This document shows, one piece after another, positions 35,783-44,356 of a stretch of DNA of 64,000 bases (positions within the stretch are counted from its first letter, which is position 1; every line of letters starts with the position of its first letter). The position numbers and the translations under genes are program-made. This DNA is from Nitratireductor indicus C115 (GTDB lineage Bacteria; Pseudomonadota; Alphaproteobacteria; Rhizobiales; Rhizobiaceae). The notes beneath the pieces are model-generated. The model was not told the DNA's origin, made no database searches, and saw nothing but the letters and a program-made list of their open reading frames with translations. The DNA is taken from NCBI RefSeq assembly GCF_000300515.1, contig NZ_AMSI01000004.1:62001-126000 (forward strand), given 5' to 3'.

Positions 35783-36550
35783 ATGAAACGCGCGATCATT
35801 TCCCTGGCCGTCTTCATCCTCCTGTGGTGGGGGCTCGTGCGCGTGTTCGAGGTTCCGGCCTATCTCGTGCCCTCGCCTGCCGACCTTGGCGCGAAGGCAT
35901 GGTTCCTGACCACCCAGGCCGGCCTTTTCAGCCATGTGCCGGTAACGGTTTTCGAAATCCTGGCGGGCTTCGTGATCGGGACGGTGGTGGGCGTTCTGAC
36001 GGCGGTGCTCTTCGCGCGGGCCCCCCTGGTGGAGCTGGTGCTCAACCCGCTCATCATCTTCGTGCAGACCGCGCCCAAGATCGCCATTGCGCCGCTGCTG
36101 CTCCTGTGGCTCGGTCTCGGCGCGACTCCGAAGATCGTTCTGGTGGCAATCGTCACCTTCTTCCCCGTCCTCTCCAACATGCTGAGCGCACTGCGCTCCA
36201 TAGACCCGAACCTTCTGTCGCTCGCCCGCATCCTGCGCATGAACCCGCTGCAGCGCCTGTGGCGCATCGAGCTGCCGCAGTCCGTGCCACTACTTTTTGC
36301 CGGCATGAAGGTGGGCGTGACGCTTGCCGTCACAGCGGCCGTGATCGGCGAACTGATGGGTGCGCGCGCCGGCCTCGGCTATCTCCTGAGCCTCGGACAG
36401 GAAACGGCCGACGTCGGGCTCGTCCTCGTCGCCGTCATTCTGCTCTCGTTGGTGGGATATGTGCTCTATCTGCTTCTGGGCATTGCCGAACGACGCATGC
36501 TCAGCTGGCATGAGAGCCGCGAAGCGCTCGACAACCTCGCCGTCGAATAA
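35783..36550 (+). CDS. NitT/TauT-type ABC transporter permease 2
   Basis: About 255 residues, BPD_transp_1 family, clear homologue of the permease at 33026. Patterns: VPAYLVPSPADLGAKAWFL, QTAPKIAIAPLLLLWLGLGATPKIV, LRMNPLQRLWRIELPQSVPLLFAGMKVGVTLAVTAAVIGELMGARAGLGYLL. ATG at 35783 starts the protein at the first membrane segment. Separated from the binding-protein gene by a palindromic repeat. Convergent with pyrF, 12 bases apart. Confidence 0.88.
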   Translation: MKRAIISLAVFILLWWGLVRVFEVPAYLVPSPADLGAKAWFLTTQAGLFSHVPVTVFEILAGFVIGTVVGVLTAVLFARAPLVELVLNPLIIFVQTAPKIAIAPLLLLWLGLGATPKIVLVAIVTFFPVLSNMLSALRSIDPNLLSLARILRMNPLQRLWRIELPQSVPLLFAGMKVGVTLAVTAAVIGELMGARAGLGYLLSLGQETADVGLVLVAVILLSLVGYVLYLLLGIAERRMLSWHESREALDNLAVE

Positions 36551-36562
36551 TGGCGGAGCTTT

Positions 36563-37459
36563 TCAGCCGGCTTTGGCTGTATCGTCCTTGCCCGCCGCCA
36601 GCGGGTGGAAATGGGCAATCCTGTCGAGGAGAAGCTGCCCGTAGTCATCGCGCGACATCGCCCGGTCGCTGACCCGCAGCAGGCCCCGCGACACCGGCAC
36701 CAGAAGATCGCCGTCGTGATCGCCTCGAAGCGCCCTCACGGTTGCGACATCACCACCCTGCGCCCCCATGCCGGGTGCAAGGATGATCGCGTTCGGCAGA
36801 AGCTCCCGCAACCGCCGCGCCTCGCTCGCAGCAGTAGCGCCGATCACCGCGCCAATGGGGCTCAGGCCCTGCGCATCGACCGTTGTTTCGGCAATGGAGC
36901 GAATGAGATCGGCCACCCGGTCGGAGATCGCGCGGTTACCCGAAATGCGATCCTGCAGCCATGCAGCCCCCGGATTGGAGGTGCGGCACAGGATCAGAAT
37001 GCCCTTGCCATGTTGCCGTGCGGCGTCCACGAAAGGTTCCAGCGTGTCCGGTCCCATAAGCGGGTTGACGGTTATACAATCGGCCTCAAAATCACCACTG
37101 CCGCCGGCCGATTTCGGCACGAGATAGGCCCGCGCATATGCAGCAGACGTGGCGTCGATATCGCCGCGCTTGGCGTCGAGCACCACACCGATGCCAGCAC
37201 CGCGGGCGCGCTTCATGCCGCGCGAGAGCGCCTCCATTCCAGCCAGGCCGCAGGCCTCGAAATAGGCCGCCTGAAACTTCATGAAGCCGACGGAACCGAT
37301 GATCGTCGACAGGACGAAATCGGTGTACCGGAGAATCCAGTCTGGCCCATCATCGAAGACCGCAGGCAGATCCGGCAGATGCGGATCGATGCCGGCGGTC
37401 AGCGGCCCGAATTGCGCGTCATTGGCCCTGACGCGCTCCGTCCAGGAAAGATGTTCCAT
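36563..37459 (-). CDS. pyrF: Orotidine 5'-phosphate decarboxylase (long, type 2)
   Basis: Decarboxylates OMP to UMP. 298 residues, the longer type-2 form, with GIDPHLPDLP start, the catalytic motif GVVLDAKRGDIDATSAAYARAY, VNPLMGPDTLEPFVDAA, CRTSNPGA and the phosphate-binding PGMGAQGGD. Most alphaproteobacteria have the short (~230-residue) type 1 enzyme for biosynthesis, so this may be a second, pathway-linked copy. It stands at the edge of a transporter/phosphorylase unit and a class 1 dihydroorotate dehydrogenase operon, both pyrimidine related. Confidence 0.92.
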   Translation of the reverse strand: MEHLSWTERVRANDAQFGPLTAGIDPHLPDLPAVFDDGPDWILRYTDFVLSTIIGSVGFMKFQAAYFEACGLAGMEALSRGMKRARGAGIGVVLDAKRGDIDATSAAYARAYLVPKSAGGSGDFEADCITVNPLMGPDTLEPFVDAARQHGKGILILCRTSNPGAAWLQDRISGNRAISDRVADLIRSIAETTVDAQGLSPIGAVIGATAASEARRLRELLPNAIILAPGMGAQGGDVATVRALRGDHDGDLLVPVSRGLLRVSDRAMSRDDYGQLLLDRIAHFHPLAAGKDDTAKAG

Positions 37460-37515
37460 GCCGTCGTCCTCCGTCTGGCCGGCAGCACCCTGCCGCCGGC
37501 GTGGCGAGGACCGTG

Positions 37516-37842
37516 TCAGCTCTTGGCGAACTGGGCTGCCAGCTTGGCTGCAACGACATTGAGAGCGTCGAGCTTTTCCTGCGGCGAGCCGCCCTTATGG
37601 GCACGGTCCAGCGTATTCACCATGTCACTGAAGACTTCCAGCTCTTCACCCGCCGCCTTGAGGGACAGGGGCTGGTCGTCATAGGCCTCGACGAAGCGCT
37701 GCGCTGCATAGGCGATCAGCAAAAGCGCCGCAGCGTTTTGCGGCTCGCTGGCAATGCGCGCACGGGCAGCGCGGGCACAGCCGTCATAGGCGCGCACGCT
37801 TCCACCCTGTTCGTTGAGATCCTTCAGAAAAGTATCAAACAT
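37516..37842 (-). CDS. Hypothetical protein (108 residues)
   Basis: Small helical-looking cytoplasmic protein, MFDTFLKDLNEQGG...AAKLAAQFAKS. The ATG at 37842 is chosen because AAAGGA lies 8 bases upstream; the ATG at 37848 would be too close to it. Ala-, Leu-, Asp- and Glu-rich with no membrane segment, Cys or metal motif. It lies 56 bases before pyrF in the same direction and is probably co-transcribed. I do not recognise the family. Confidence 0.65.
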   Translation of the reverse strand: MFDTFLKDLNEQGGSVRAYDGCARAARARIASEPQNAAALLLIAYAAQRFVEAYDDQPLSLKAAGEELEVFSDMVNTLDRAHKGGSPQEKLDALNVVAAKLAAQFAKS

Positions 37843-38085
37843 GTTCATGTCCTTTGGTACTTGCTGCGGCAGCCCGGATGCATCGCCATGCGCCCGATGA
37901 CCGGCCCTGACGGGAAGCCTCCATCCCCCGCACCGTGCCCCTTAAGGCCCGGCCCGGTAAAGCTTGCCGGTTTGTTCCGTATAGTCGATTTTGCCTCGTC
38001 TGTGTGACGATGAATGCAGCCGACCCTTCGGAAAAAGACGGGAAGCTTATTTGCAGGCATTTCGCAAGGCCTGAATGTCGCGCGC

Positions 38086-39369
38086 TCATGGCCTCTCAGC
38101 CAGAAATGCGAAAAGAATGTCCACGCCGGCCAGAAAATCGTCGATTTCCATCGCCTCCTGCGGGTTGTGCGAGCCATTGCGGTTGCGCACGAAGACCATG
38201 GCCGAAGGCACTCCGGCCCCGGCGAAGACCGCCGCGTCGTGCCCGCCGCCGCTCGGCATGATGAATGGCTCCAGGCCGGTGCGCACCATCGCCTTCTCCA
38301 GCCCGGAAACCAGGTCCCTGTCGCACAGCGCGGGCTCCACCCGCAGTTCTTCGCCCGTCTCGAAGCGCACCTTGCGGTCGCGCTCGATCTCGCGCATCTC
38401 GCTTTCCAGAAGCTCGCGCATGTCGTCCAGCGTGGAAGCCTTCTGGCTGCGGATATCGAGACTGAAGGAGACGCTGTCGGGAATGCGCGACATGGCATGC
38501 TTTTCAGGGTCGGTCGCCACGACACCACTGGTCAGAACCAGATCGTCGCCCTTGTTCAAAATGGTGGTCCAGCTTTCGTCGAGCCGCACCAGGAGGTCCG
38601 CCATGGCCAGCACAGGATCGCGGCGGTAGGCCTTGGGCACCGCCCCCGAATGGCCGGCTTCTCCAAAGCAGGTGATCGAGCGGTAGCGGATATTGCCGCG
38701 AATGCCCGAAACCACCGCCGCCGGAATATCCTTGCCGACCAGAAGCGGTCCCTGCTCGATATGCAATTCGAGATAGGCTTCGATACGGTCGAGGTCGATC
38801 AGGGGTTTGCCGGCACGAATGTCGTCAACCGGCAAGCCGATCTGTTCCATATGTGCTTCGAGCGTGCGCCCGTCGCCCTTGTGCCGGGCATCCATCTCGC
38901 GCCCTGCGAGCGTGCCTGTCAGCGCCTTGGAGCCGATATAACACGGACCGAACCAGGCGCTTTCCTCCCCGCGCATCGCAAGCACATGGACGGGCCGCGC
39001 AAAACGCTGCCCCATGCGATGAGCCCGCACGAGGCAGACGAGCCCCGCCACGACGCCTGCAAGACCGTCGTAATTTCCGCCGAAGGGAACGCTGTCGACA
39101 TGCGAGCCTATGACGGCGAAACGCTCGGCCTCGCGGTCACCCGGCAATGAGAAATTGGCATTGCAGCCCGCATCGTACCAGACTTCGAGCCCTTCGGAGC
39201 GGGCGAAGTCCTCCAGATATTTCAGGGTGCGGGTTTCGATGTCGGAAAATGCCGGACGGCTGACGCCCTCGGTATCGGGCGTCATCGCGGCGATTTCGGC
39301 GAACAGGCGCTCGGCCAGCGCGTGGTCGGCCGCGTGCATGTCGCCCACCGGCTCCGGCCGCGCATTCAT
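38086..39369 (-). CDS. M20-family Zn-dependent N-carbamoyl-amino-acid hydrolase (allantoate/ureidosuccinase-like)
   Basis: 427 residues. Metal site of the hydantoinase/carbamoylase branch of M20: GSHVDSVPFGGNYDGLAGVVAGL (His and bridging Asp), RGEESAWFGPCYIGSKALTG (Glu-Glu), a central YLELHIEQGPLL, dimerisation-domain stretch VVSGIRGNIRYRSITCFGEAGHSGAVP, and the C-terminal PSGGGHDAAVFA His. Relatives cleave N-carbamoyl-beta-alanine, allantoate or N-carbamoyl-L-amino acids. Overlapping by four bases with a class 1 pyrD-like gene, it most plausibly cleaves N-carbamoyl-L-aspartate in orotate/dihydroorotate breakdown, which is an inference. Last gene of the TRAP-pyrK-pyrD operon. Confidence 0.88.
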   Translation of the reverse strand: MNARPEPVGDMHAADHALAERLFAEIAAMTPDTEGVSRPAFSDIETRTLKYLEDFARSEGLEVWYDAGCNANFSLPGDREAERFAVIGSHVDSVPFGGNYDGLAGVVAGLVCLVRAHRMGQRFARPVHVLAMRGEESAWFGPCYIGSKALTGTLAGREMDARHKGDGRTLEAHMEQIGLPVDDIRAGKPLIDLDRIEAYLELHIEQGPLLVGKDIPAAVVSGIRGNIRYRSITCFGEAGHSGAVPKAYRRDPVLAMADLLVRLDESWTTILNKGDDLVLTSGVVATDPEKHAMSRIPDSVSFSLDIRSQKASTLDDMRELLESEMREIERDRKVRFETGEELRVEPALCDRDLVSGLEKAMVRTGLEPFIMPSGGGHDAAVFAGAGVPSAMVFVRNRNGSHNPQEAMEIDDFLAGVDILFAFLAERP

Positions 39370-40310
39370 GGAGCGGCCTCCATGAAGACCACGGCCTCGT
39401 TCTGCTCCCCATCGATCACAGTGCCGATCAGGTCGCGCACGGAAGACAGTCCTTCTGCCGCAAGCCAGGATTCCAGCCCCTCGATGATCGAGACCATCGC
39501 CGTCGGATGAATGAAGGTTGCCGTTCCCACCTGAACGGCGGAAGCGCCCGCAATCAGGAATTCGATCACATCCTCGACGGTGGAAATGCCGCCGCAGCCG
39601 ATCACGGGAATCCTCGTCGCCCGCGCGCATTGATAGGCCATGCGCAGTGCGATCGGCTTGATGCTGGGGCCGGAAAGTCCACCCATCAGATTGCCGAGCT
39701 TGGGCCGGCGCGAATGGATGTCGATGGCCATGGACAGGATGGTGTTGGCCACGACCAGTGCGTCGGCACCGCCCTCTTCGGCAGCCCGCGCCACCTCCGG
39801 TGTCTCGCCCGTATTGGGGGTAAGCTTGGCCCACAGTGGCAGCTTTGTCGCAGCCCTCAGCTTGCACATCACATCATAGGTGGAGGACGGACGAATGGCG
39901 AAGGCCTTGCCGTCCTCCTCGATGTTCGGGCAGGAGATGTTCACCTCGATGGCCGCGACGCCGTCGACGCTCACTTCCGAGCAGAGAGTGGCAAATTCAT
40001 CCGCCGTGTTGCCGGAGATCGAGACCACCAGCGGCGTTTCGTAGTGCCGGTAAAAGGGCACGACCTTTTCCAGGAACGCACCGACGCCCTTGCTCGGGAT
40101 GCCGATGGAATTCAGCATCGAACCGTTGACCTCGCAAACGCGCGGCGTGGGATTGCCGTCGCGCCAGCCGCGCGTGATCGTCTTCGTCACATGCGCGCCC
40201 AGACGATCGAGGTCGAACACCTCGGCCAGCTCCTCCGAAAAGGTACCGGAGGCCGGCATGATCGGGTTCTTGAGCTTCAGGCCCGCAATATCGACGGACA
40301 GGTCTACCAT
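39366..40310 (-). CDS. pyrD: Class 1B dihydroorotate dehydrogenase, catalytic subunit
   Basis: FMN enzyme interconverting dihydroorotate and orotate. 314 residues without an N-terminal membrane segment. Class 1 signatures: NPIMPASGTFSEE, GNPTPRVCEVNGSMLNSIGIPSKGV and VNISCPNI with the catalytic Cys (class 2 enzymes have Ser). FMN-phosphate loop is VIGCGGISTVEDVIEFLIAGASAVQVGTA. Directly preceded by a PyrK-type subunit with a 7-base overlap, which marks class 1B, NAD-linked. Alphaproteobacteria normally use the membrane-bound class 2 enzyme for biosynthesis, so this pair is likely catabolic. Confidence 0.9.
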   Translation of the reverse strand: MVDLSVDIAGLKLKNPIMPASGTFSEELAEVFDLDRLGAHVTKTITRGWRDGNPTPRVCEVNGSMLNSIGIPSKGVGAFLEKVVPFYRHYETPLVVSISGNTADEFATLCSEVSVDGVAAIEVNISCPNIEEDGKAFAIRPSSTYDVMCKLRAATKLPLWAKLTPNTGETPEVARAAEEGGADALVVANTILSMAIDIHSRRPKLGNLMGGLSGPSIKPIALRMAYQCARATRIPVIGCGGISTVEDVIEFLIAGASAVQVGTATFIHPTAMVSIIEGLESWLAAEGLSSVRDLIGTVIDGEQNEAVVFMEAAP

Positions 40311-41152
40311 GCTATCGCCTCCATCATGTCGAAGACGGGACCCTCGCGGCAGACGCGCAGATGCACCTGCTTGTCGCCTCGGTTGAATGGGCGCACGCAG
40401 CAATGGCACATGCCAATGCCGCAGGCCATCTGCTGTTCCAACGCGATCTGACCGGGGATGCCATGCCGCGCGCCGATCTCCTGAAGAAGGCGCAGCATGC
40501 GGTTGGAACCGCAGGTGTAGAATGCATGGGCCTTGCCCGCCGCCACCAGCTCCTCGATCACACGCTCAAGGTTTTGCGGCTCGGAGGTGCCTTCCGCGTC
40601 GGTGAGGGTGATCACGTCCGCGCCGAGATCGGCGAAATAATCCGTCGACATCAGATAGTCGGGATGGCGCGCGCTGCAGATCGCCGTCAGATGGCGACCA
40701 AGGCGATTGGCTTCGAGCGCCAGCGGAGCGAGTGTCGCAAGACCGACACCGCGCGCCACCAGAACAAGGTTCTGCCAGTCATCCGCGATGGTGAAGGGCT
40801 CGCCAAGCGGCCCCAGAACATTGAGCAGGTCACCGGTACCAAGCGTAGCGAGCGCACGCGTTCCCGCCCCTGTGACCTTGTACAGGAAATGCAGTTCGCC
40901 CGTTTCCGGATAGAAGCCATAAATGCTCATGGGCCGGCGCAGGTAAGGCGTTTCCCCCCCTGCCTGCGGACACAGGAGGTGAAAGAACTGGCCGGCGCGG
41001 CAGCGCGCCAGAAGATCGGCGGGAGCATCGAGCACCAGCTTGCGATACTCGCCATTGACCGGCAGGTTCTCCTTCACCGCAAGCGGCATCTCGAATGCCT
41101 TCACGGACACCGCATCGTTCGCCGGAACGAGTTTCTTGTGAACGCCCATCAT
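40304..41152 (-). CDS. pyrK: PyrK-type iron-sulfur flavoprotein electron-transfer subunit
   Basis: Partner of class 1B PyrD that passes electrons between NAD(H) and the FMN subunit via FAD and a 2Fe-2S cluster. 282 residues. FAD site LRRPMSIYGF; NAD-binding domain NLVLVARGVGLATLAPLA and FYTCGSNRML; C-terminal 2Fe-2S ligands in CGIGMCHCCVRPF and a later VCREGPVFD. Start overlaps the TRAP large-permease stop (ATGATG, start 41152 or 41149), end overlaps pyrD. The N-terminal ~20 residues are longer than in Bacillus PyrK. Confidence 0.9.
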   Translation of the reverse strand: MMGVHKKLVPANDAVSVKAFEMPLAVKENLPVNGEYRKLVLDAPADLLARCRAGQFFHLLCPQAGGETPYLRRPMSIYGFYPETGELHFLYKVTGAGTRALATLGTGDLLNVLGPLGEPFTIADDWQNLVLVARGVGLATLAPLALEANRLGRHLTAICSARHPDYLMSTDYFADLGADVITLTDAEGTSEPQNLERVIEELVAAGKAHAFYTCGSNRMLRLLQEIGARHGIPGQIALEQQMACGIGMCHCCVRPFNRGDKQVHLRVCREGPVFDMMEAIAW

Positions 41153-42438
41153 CCGAAAACGAGCCTCGGCAGGAAGGTGGAAATGCCCGGCAGATAAGTA
41201 ATGATGCCGAGAACGATGAGATTGGCGACGATGAACGGCCAGACACCGGAAACGATGGTCATCACTGGCTTCGACAGCGTCGAGGACGCTACGAAGATAT
41301 CCAGCCCGAAGGGCGGCGTGATCATGCCGATCGAGATGTTCAGCGTGACGATCATGCCGAAATGGACCGGGTCGATGCCCAGCGCCAGCGCGACCGGATA
41401 GAGCGGCGGCACCAGGATCAGAAGAGCCGAGTTCGGGTCGATGAACATGCCCGCGATCAGGAAGCTGACATTGACGATCAGCAGGAACATGATGGGTCCC
41501 GCATGGATCGCCTCAAGGAAGCCGGTGATCGCGGCCGGGACCTGCGCCAGCGTGATGAAATAGGAAAGCAGGCCGCCGAGCGCCAGAAGGATGAAGATGA
41601 TTGCCGTCGAGATGGCCGCGCGTTCGGTCAGTTCGAACAGCTTGCGGATGGTGAGCTCGCGGAAGATCACCCCTTCAACGAAGATCGCATAGACCACGCT
41701 GACCGCTGCTGCCTCCGTTGGTGTGAAGAAGCCGCTATAGATGCCACCGAGAATGATGACCGGCATGCCAAGCGCCCAGCCCGCATCGCGGATGGCAAGG
41801 GCGCGGTCGCGCCAGCTCGTGCGTTCGCCACGCTCAACGCCGCTGCGGCGCGCCTCGATGGCGGTCATCACCGCAAAGGCAAGGCCAAGCACGAGACCGA
41901 CAGCAAGGCCGCCCACGAAAAGCTTCGCAACGGATGTGCCCGTCATCCAGCCATAGATGATGAAAGTGATCGAAGGCGGAATAAGCAGCGCTGTCTCCGC
42001 GCTCGAAACGATCAGGCCGAGCGTATATTTCTCGCTGAAGCCGGCCGCGCGCATCTCTGGATAGACCATCCGGGCCATGGCCGCGACCGTGGCGGGCGCC
42101 GAACCCGAAACCGAACCGAAGGCCATCGAACCGCCGATGGTCGTATAGCCCATGCCGCCGCGCGTATGCCCGACCAGCACCTTGACGAGACCCGTCAGGC
42201 GGCGCGCGATCTGCCCCTCGCCCATCAGTTCGGCGGCGAGGATGAAAAAGGGAATGGCCAGAAGCGTCGTGTGATTGATGCCGCCAAGGATTTTCTGCGC
42301 GATAACCGGGTCAGGAAGCGTTCCATAGAAGAACTGCTTGATCATCAGCGCCGGCACGCCCAGCACGAGAAACATCTCGAAACCGAGGACGAGCAGGGCG
42401 ACCGCGACGATGACGACGAGCGCGAGAAGGAAAATCAT
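41149..42438 (-). CDS. dctM: TRAP transporter large permease (DctM type)
   Basis: Large membrane subunit of a tripartite ATP-independent periplasmic transporter, 429 residues, some twelve hydrophobic segments. Family patterns: MIFLLALVVIVAVALLVLGFEMFLVLG start, LLAIPFFILAAELMGEG, GAPATVAAMARMVYPEMRAAGF, LGGIYSGFFTPTEAAAVSVVYAIFVE, GMITPPFGLDIFVASS. The ATG at 42438 follows the small-permease stop by two bases. Overlaps pyrK, so the transporter and the redox enzyme are translated together. Confidence 0.92.
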   Translation of the reverse strand: MIFLLALVVIVAVALLVLGFEMFLVLGVPALMIKQFFYGTLPDPVIAQKILGGINHTTLLAIPFFILAAELMGEGQIARRLTGLVKVLVGHTRGGMGYTTIGGSMAFGSVSGSAPATVAAMARMVYPEMRAAGFSEKYTLGLIVSSAETALLIPPSITFIIYGWMTGTSVAKLFVGGLAVGLVLGLAFAVMTAIEARRSGVERGERTSWRDRALAIRDAGWALGMPVIILGGIYSGFFTPTEAAAVSVVYAIFVEGVIFRELTIRKLFELTERAAISTAIIFILLALGGLLSYFITLAQVPAAITGFLEAIHAGPIMFLLIVNVSFLIAGMFIDPNSALLILVPPLYPVALALGIDPVHFGMIVTLNISIGMITPPFGLDIFVASSTLSKPVMTIVSGVWPFIVANLIVLGIITYLPGISTFLPRLVFG

Positions 42439-42440
42439 CG

Positions 42441-42938
42441 CTACTCCTCCGTAGCCTGACCGGCAAAGCGGTCGATGAGGCCGAAGAAGCTGAGCGCATA
42501 GCGCAGCGCCATCAGCGCGAAGCCGATTGTCGGCGCGAGATAGATCCAGAAGACAGGAACGTTGAGCGTCGGGCTTTTCTGGCCCATGCCATAGACGAAA
42601 GCCGTTATCTGGTAACCGAGCCACATCAGATAGATGCAGAACACGAAACCGACGGCGTCGATGATGCGCCGCAGAGGCAGGCCAGTGGCGCTGGCGATGC
42701 GCTCGCGCCAGGTGTGGACACCCGCATGCCGTCCCCGCTCAAGCGCCAGCCCGACCGTCAGAAATACGAGAAACAGGCTCATGAGGCGCACCGCCTCCTC
42801 CACCCAGGCGAATTCGGAAGCGAAGGTGCCGCCCACCTGCCGGGCAAGGACGTTGACGCAGTAAAGCCCGACCATCAGGAGAAAGATGGTCACAGCGGCA
42901 AAGCGCTCGGCGGTTCTGATGAAATCCAGTGCTTTCAA
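42441..42938 (-). CDS. dctQ: TRAP transporter small permease (DctQ type)
   Basis: 165 residues with four transmembrane helices, DctQ family. Typical pattern: VNVLARQVGGTFASEFAWVEEAVRLMSLFLVFLTVGLALERGRHAGVH, and a last helix after LAPTIGFALMALRYA. Works with the DctM and DctP partners on either side to take up an organic anion. Preceded by a ~200-base gap after dctP that contains a strong hairpin. Confidence 0.9.
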   Translation of the reverse strand: MKALDFIRTAERFAAVTIFLLMVGLYCVNVLARQVGGTFASEFAWVEEAVRLMSLFLVFLTVGLALERGRHAGVHTWRERIASATGLPLRRIIDAVGFVFCIYLMWLGYQITAFVYGMGQKSPTLNVPVFWIYLAPTIGFALMALRYALSFFGLIDRFAGQATEE

Positions 42939-43104
42939 GAATCCAATCCCCGGATGGCCGGCGCGCTGGCCGGAGCTTCATTGCCGGTAACCGCAGCATC
43001 TTTTCCGGCGATGCTCCACTCCCAAAAGCGGAAAATGCATCGCCAACGCTCCCGCAAGCCCTCTCGCCAGAGAGGTTGAAAGACAGCGCCGGCTGCGGAA
43101 CAGA

Positions 43105-43128
43105 GATGCGCCGGCAAGCCGGCGCATC
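43105..43128. promoter_or_regulatory. Hairpin between dctP and dctQ
   Basis: Perfect 11-bp inverted repeat GATGCGCCGGC-AA-GCCGGCGCATC, 12 bases after the dctP stop on the minus strand. No T-run follows. Likely an mRNA-stabilising or attenuating structure that raises binding-protein output. Confidence 0.65.
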
Positions 43129-43140
43129 CGAAACGACGGG

Positions 43141-44160
43141 TTACTTCGCCGCGTCGTATTCCTTTTCGTAGATCGAGATCAGCTTTTCGCCCTCGTCGCC
43201 AGCACGCTCCACATAGGCGGCGCGGGCAGCGGGATACATCTTTTCGCGGAACTCGGTCTTTTCGTCCGCGCTCATCTCGCGAATATCGATGCCGGAAGCC
43301 TTGATTTCCTCAAGAGCGGCAGCCACGGCAGCGGCCTTGTGCGCGATCAGGTCCGGAATGACCTCGTTGAAGGTATCCGCGATCGTCTTCTGATACTCGG
43401 CAGGCAGGCTCGACCACCAGGCCGGGTTGAAGAGGATCACGTCCTCCATCGCGCCATGGTCGGACAGGAGCAGGTGCTTCTGCACTTCGTAGAACTTCAT
43501 ACGCTGAATGGTGTCGAGCGGGTTTTCCTCGCCATCGACCACACCGGTCTGCAACGCAGTGTAGAGCTCGCCAAAGGGCAGCGCGATGGCCGAAGCACCA
43601 AGCGCATTGAACTGCTCGATCAGGATGTTGGAATCCATCACCCGGAACTTCTGGCCGGCGAAATCGCCAAGCGAGGCGATCGGCTTGGAAGAGGTGAAGT
43701 TCTTCTTGCCGTTCGGCCACAGGCCGACGCACTTCACACCGCGCGTTTCGAAGGAGGCACAAAGCGCTTCACCGAAAGCGCCGCTACGGATCTTCTGAGC
43801 CGTCGCATCATCTTCGGGAAGCAGGAAGGGAATGTCGAGGATCGACACTGCCGGATTGAAACCGCCCAGGAACGCGGCCGGCGCGACGGTGGCTTCCAGC
43901 GTGCCGAGCTGCACGCCTTCCGTCATCTCGCGCTGCTGGCCAAGCTGGCCCTGGGGGAAAAGCTGAAATTCGACGGCGCCATTGGTGCGCTCGGAAACCA
44001 GCTTGGCGACCTTCTCCAGGAAGACGTGGCGCGACTGCTGGGCCGATTCCAGATGGCCGATCTTGGCGACGAAATCCGCCGCGAATGCGCTGCCCGCGAA
44101 CATCGCGCCGGCGACGGCTGCGACAGCCGATGCGGCCAGGTTACGAATGAGATGATGCAT
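43141..44160 (-). CDS. dctP: TRAP transporter periplasmic binding protein (DctP type)
   Basis: 339 residues; signal peptide MHHLIRNLAASAVAAVAGAMFAGSAFA cut before ADFVAKIGHLE. DctP-family features: LVSERTNGAVEFQLFPQGQLGQQREMTEGVQLGTLE, SLGDFAGQKFRVMDSNI with the conserved ligand Arg, PLPFGELYTALQTGVVDGEENPLDTI. The ATG at 44160 is the only start giving a signal peptide. Head of the operon dctP-dctQ-dctM-pyrK-pyrD-hydrolase. The ligand is likely a carboxylate; the linked enzymes suggest orotate or dihydroorotate. Confidence 0.92.
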   Translation of the reverse strand: MHHLIRNLAASAVAAVAGAMFAGSAFAADFVAKIGHLESAQQSRHVFLEKVAKLVSERTNGAVEFQLFPQGQLGQQREMTEGVQLGTLEATVAPAAFLGGFNPAVSILDIPFLLPEDDATAQKIRSGAFGEALCASFETRGVKCVGLWPNGKKNFTSSKPIASLGDFAGQKFRVMDSNILIEQFNALGASAIALPFGELYTALQTGVVDGEENPLDTIQRMKFYEVQKHLLLSDHGAMEDVILFNPAWWSSLPAEYQKTIADTFNEVIPDLIAHKAAAVAAALEEIKASGIDIREMSADEKTEFREKMYPAARAAYVERAGDEGEKLISIYEKEYDAAK

Positions 44161-44356
44161 TGGTTCCGCCTCTTCTGGGGTTTTTAAAGAAACACCGTAC
44201 GTAGCCAGGAAACACCTGTCAACGGAAATCTCAAAAATGAGACGATTGGCTATTTTGTCCAATTAATGAGTAAATCCGCCTTATTTGAGCAGCTGCGTTG
44301 ACAAGCCCGTACCATGGACCCGATAACGGAACGCGGGAACGGTTGCGAGAAAAAAC
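44161..44356. promoter_or_regulatory. Divergent promoter region of the TRAP operon and XRE regulator
   Basis: 196 bases with two inverted repeats that could be operators: TCTCA-AAAA-TGAGA (44229-44242) and ATTGG-N9-CCAAT (44245-44263), side by side in an AT-richer stretch. They lie between dctP and the divergent XRE-type regulator gene, the usual place for its binding sites. Binding is inferred. Confidence 0.45.
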
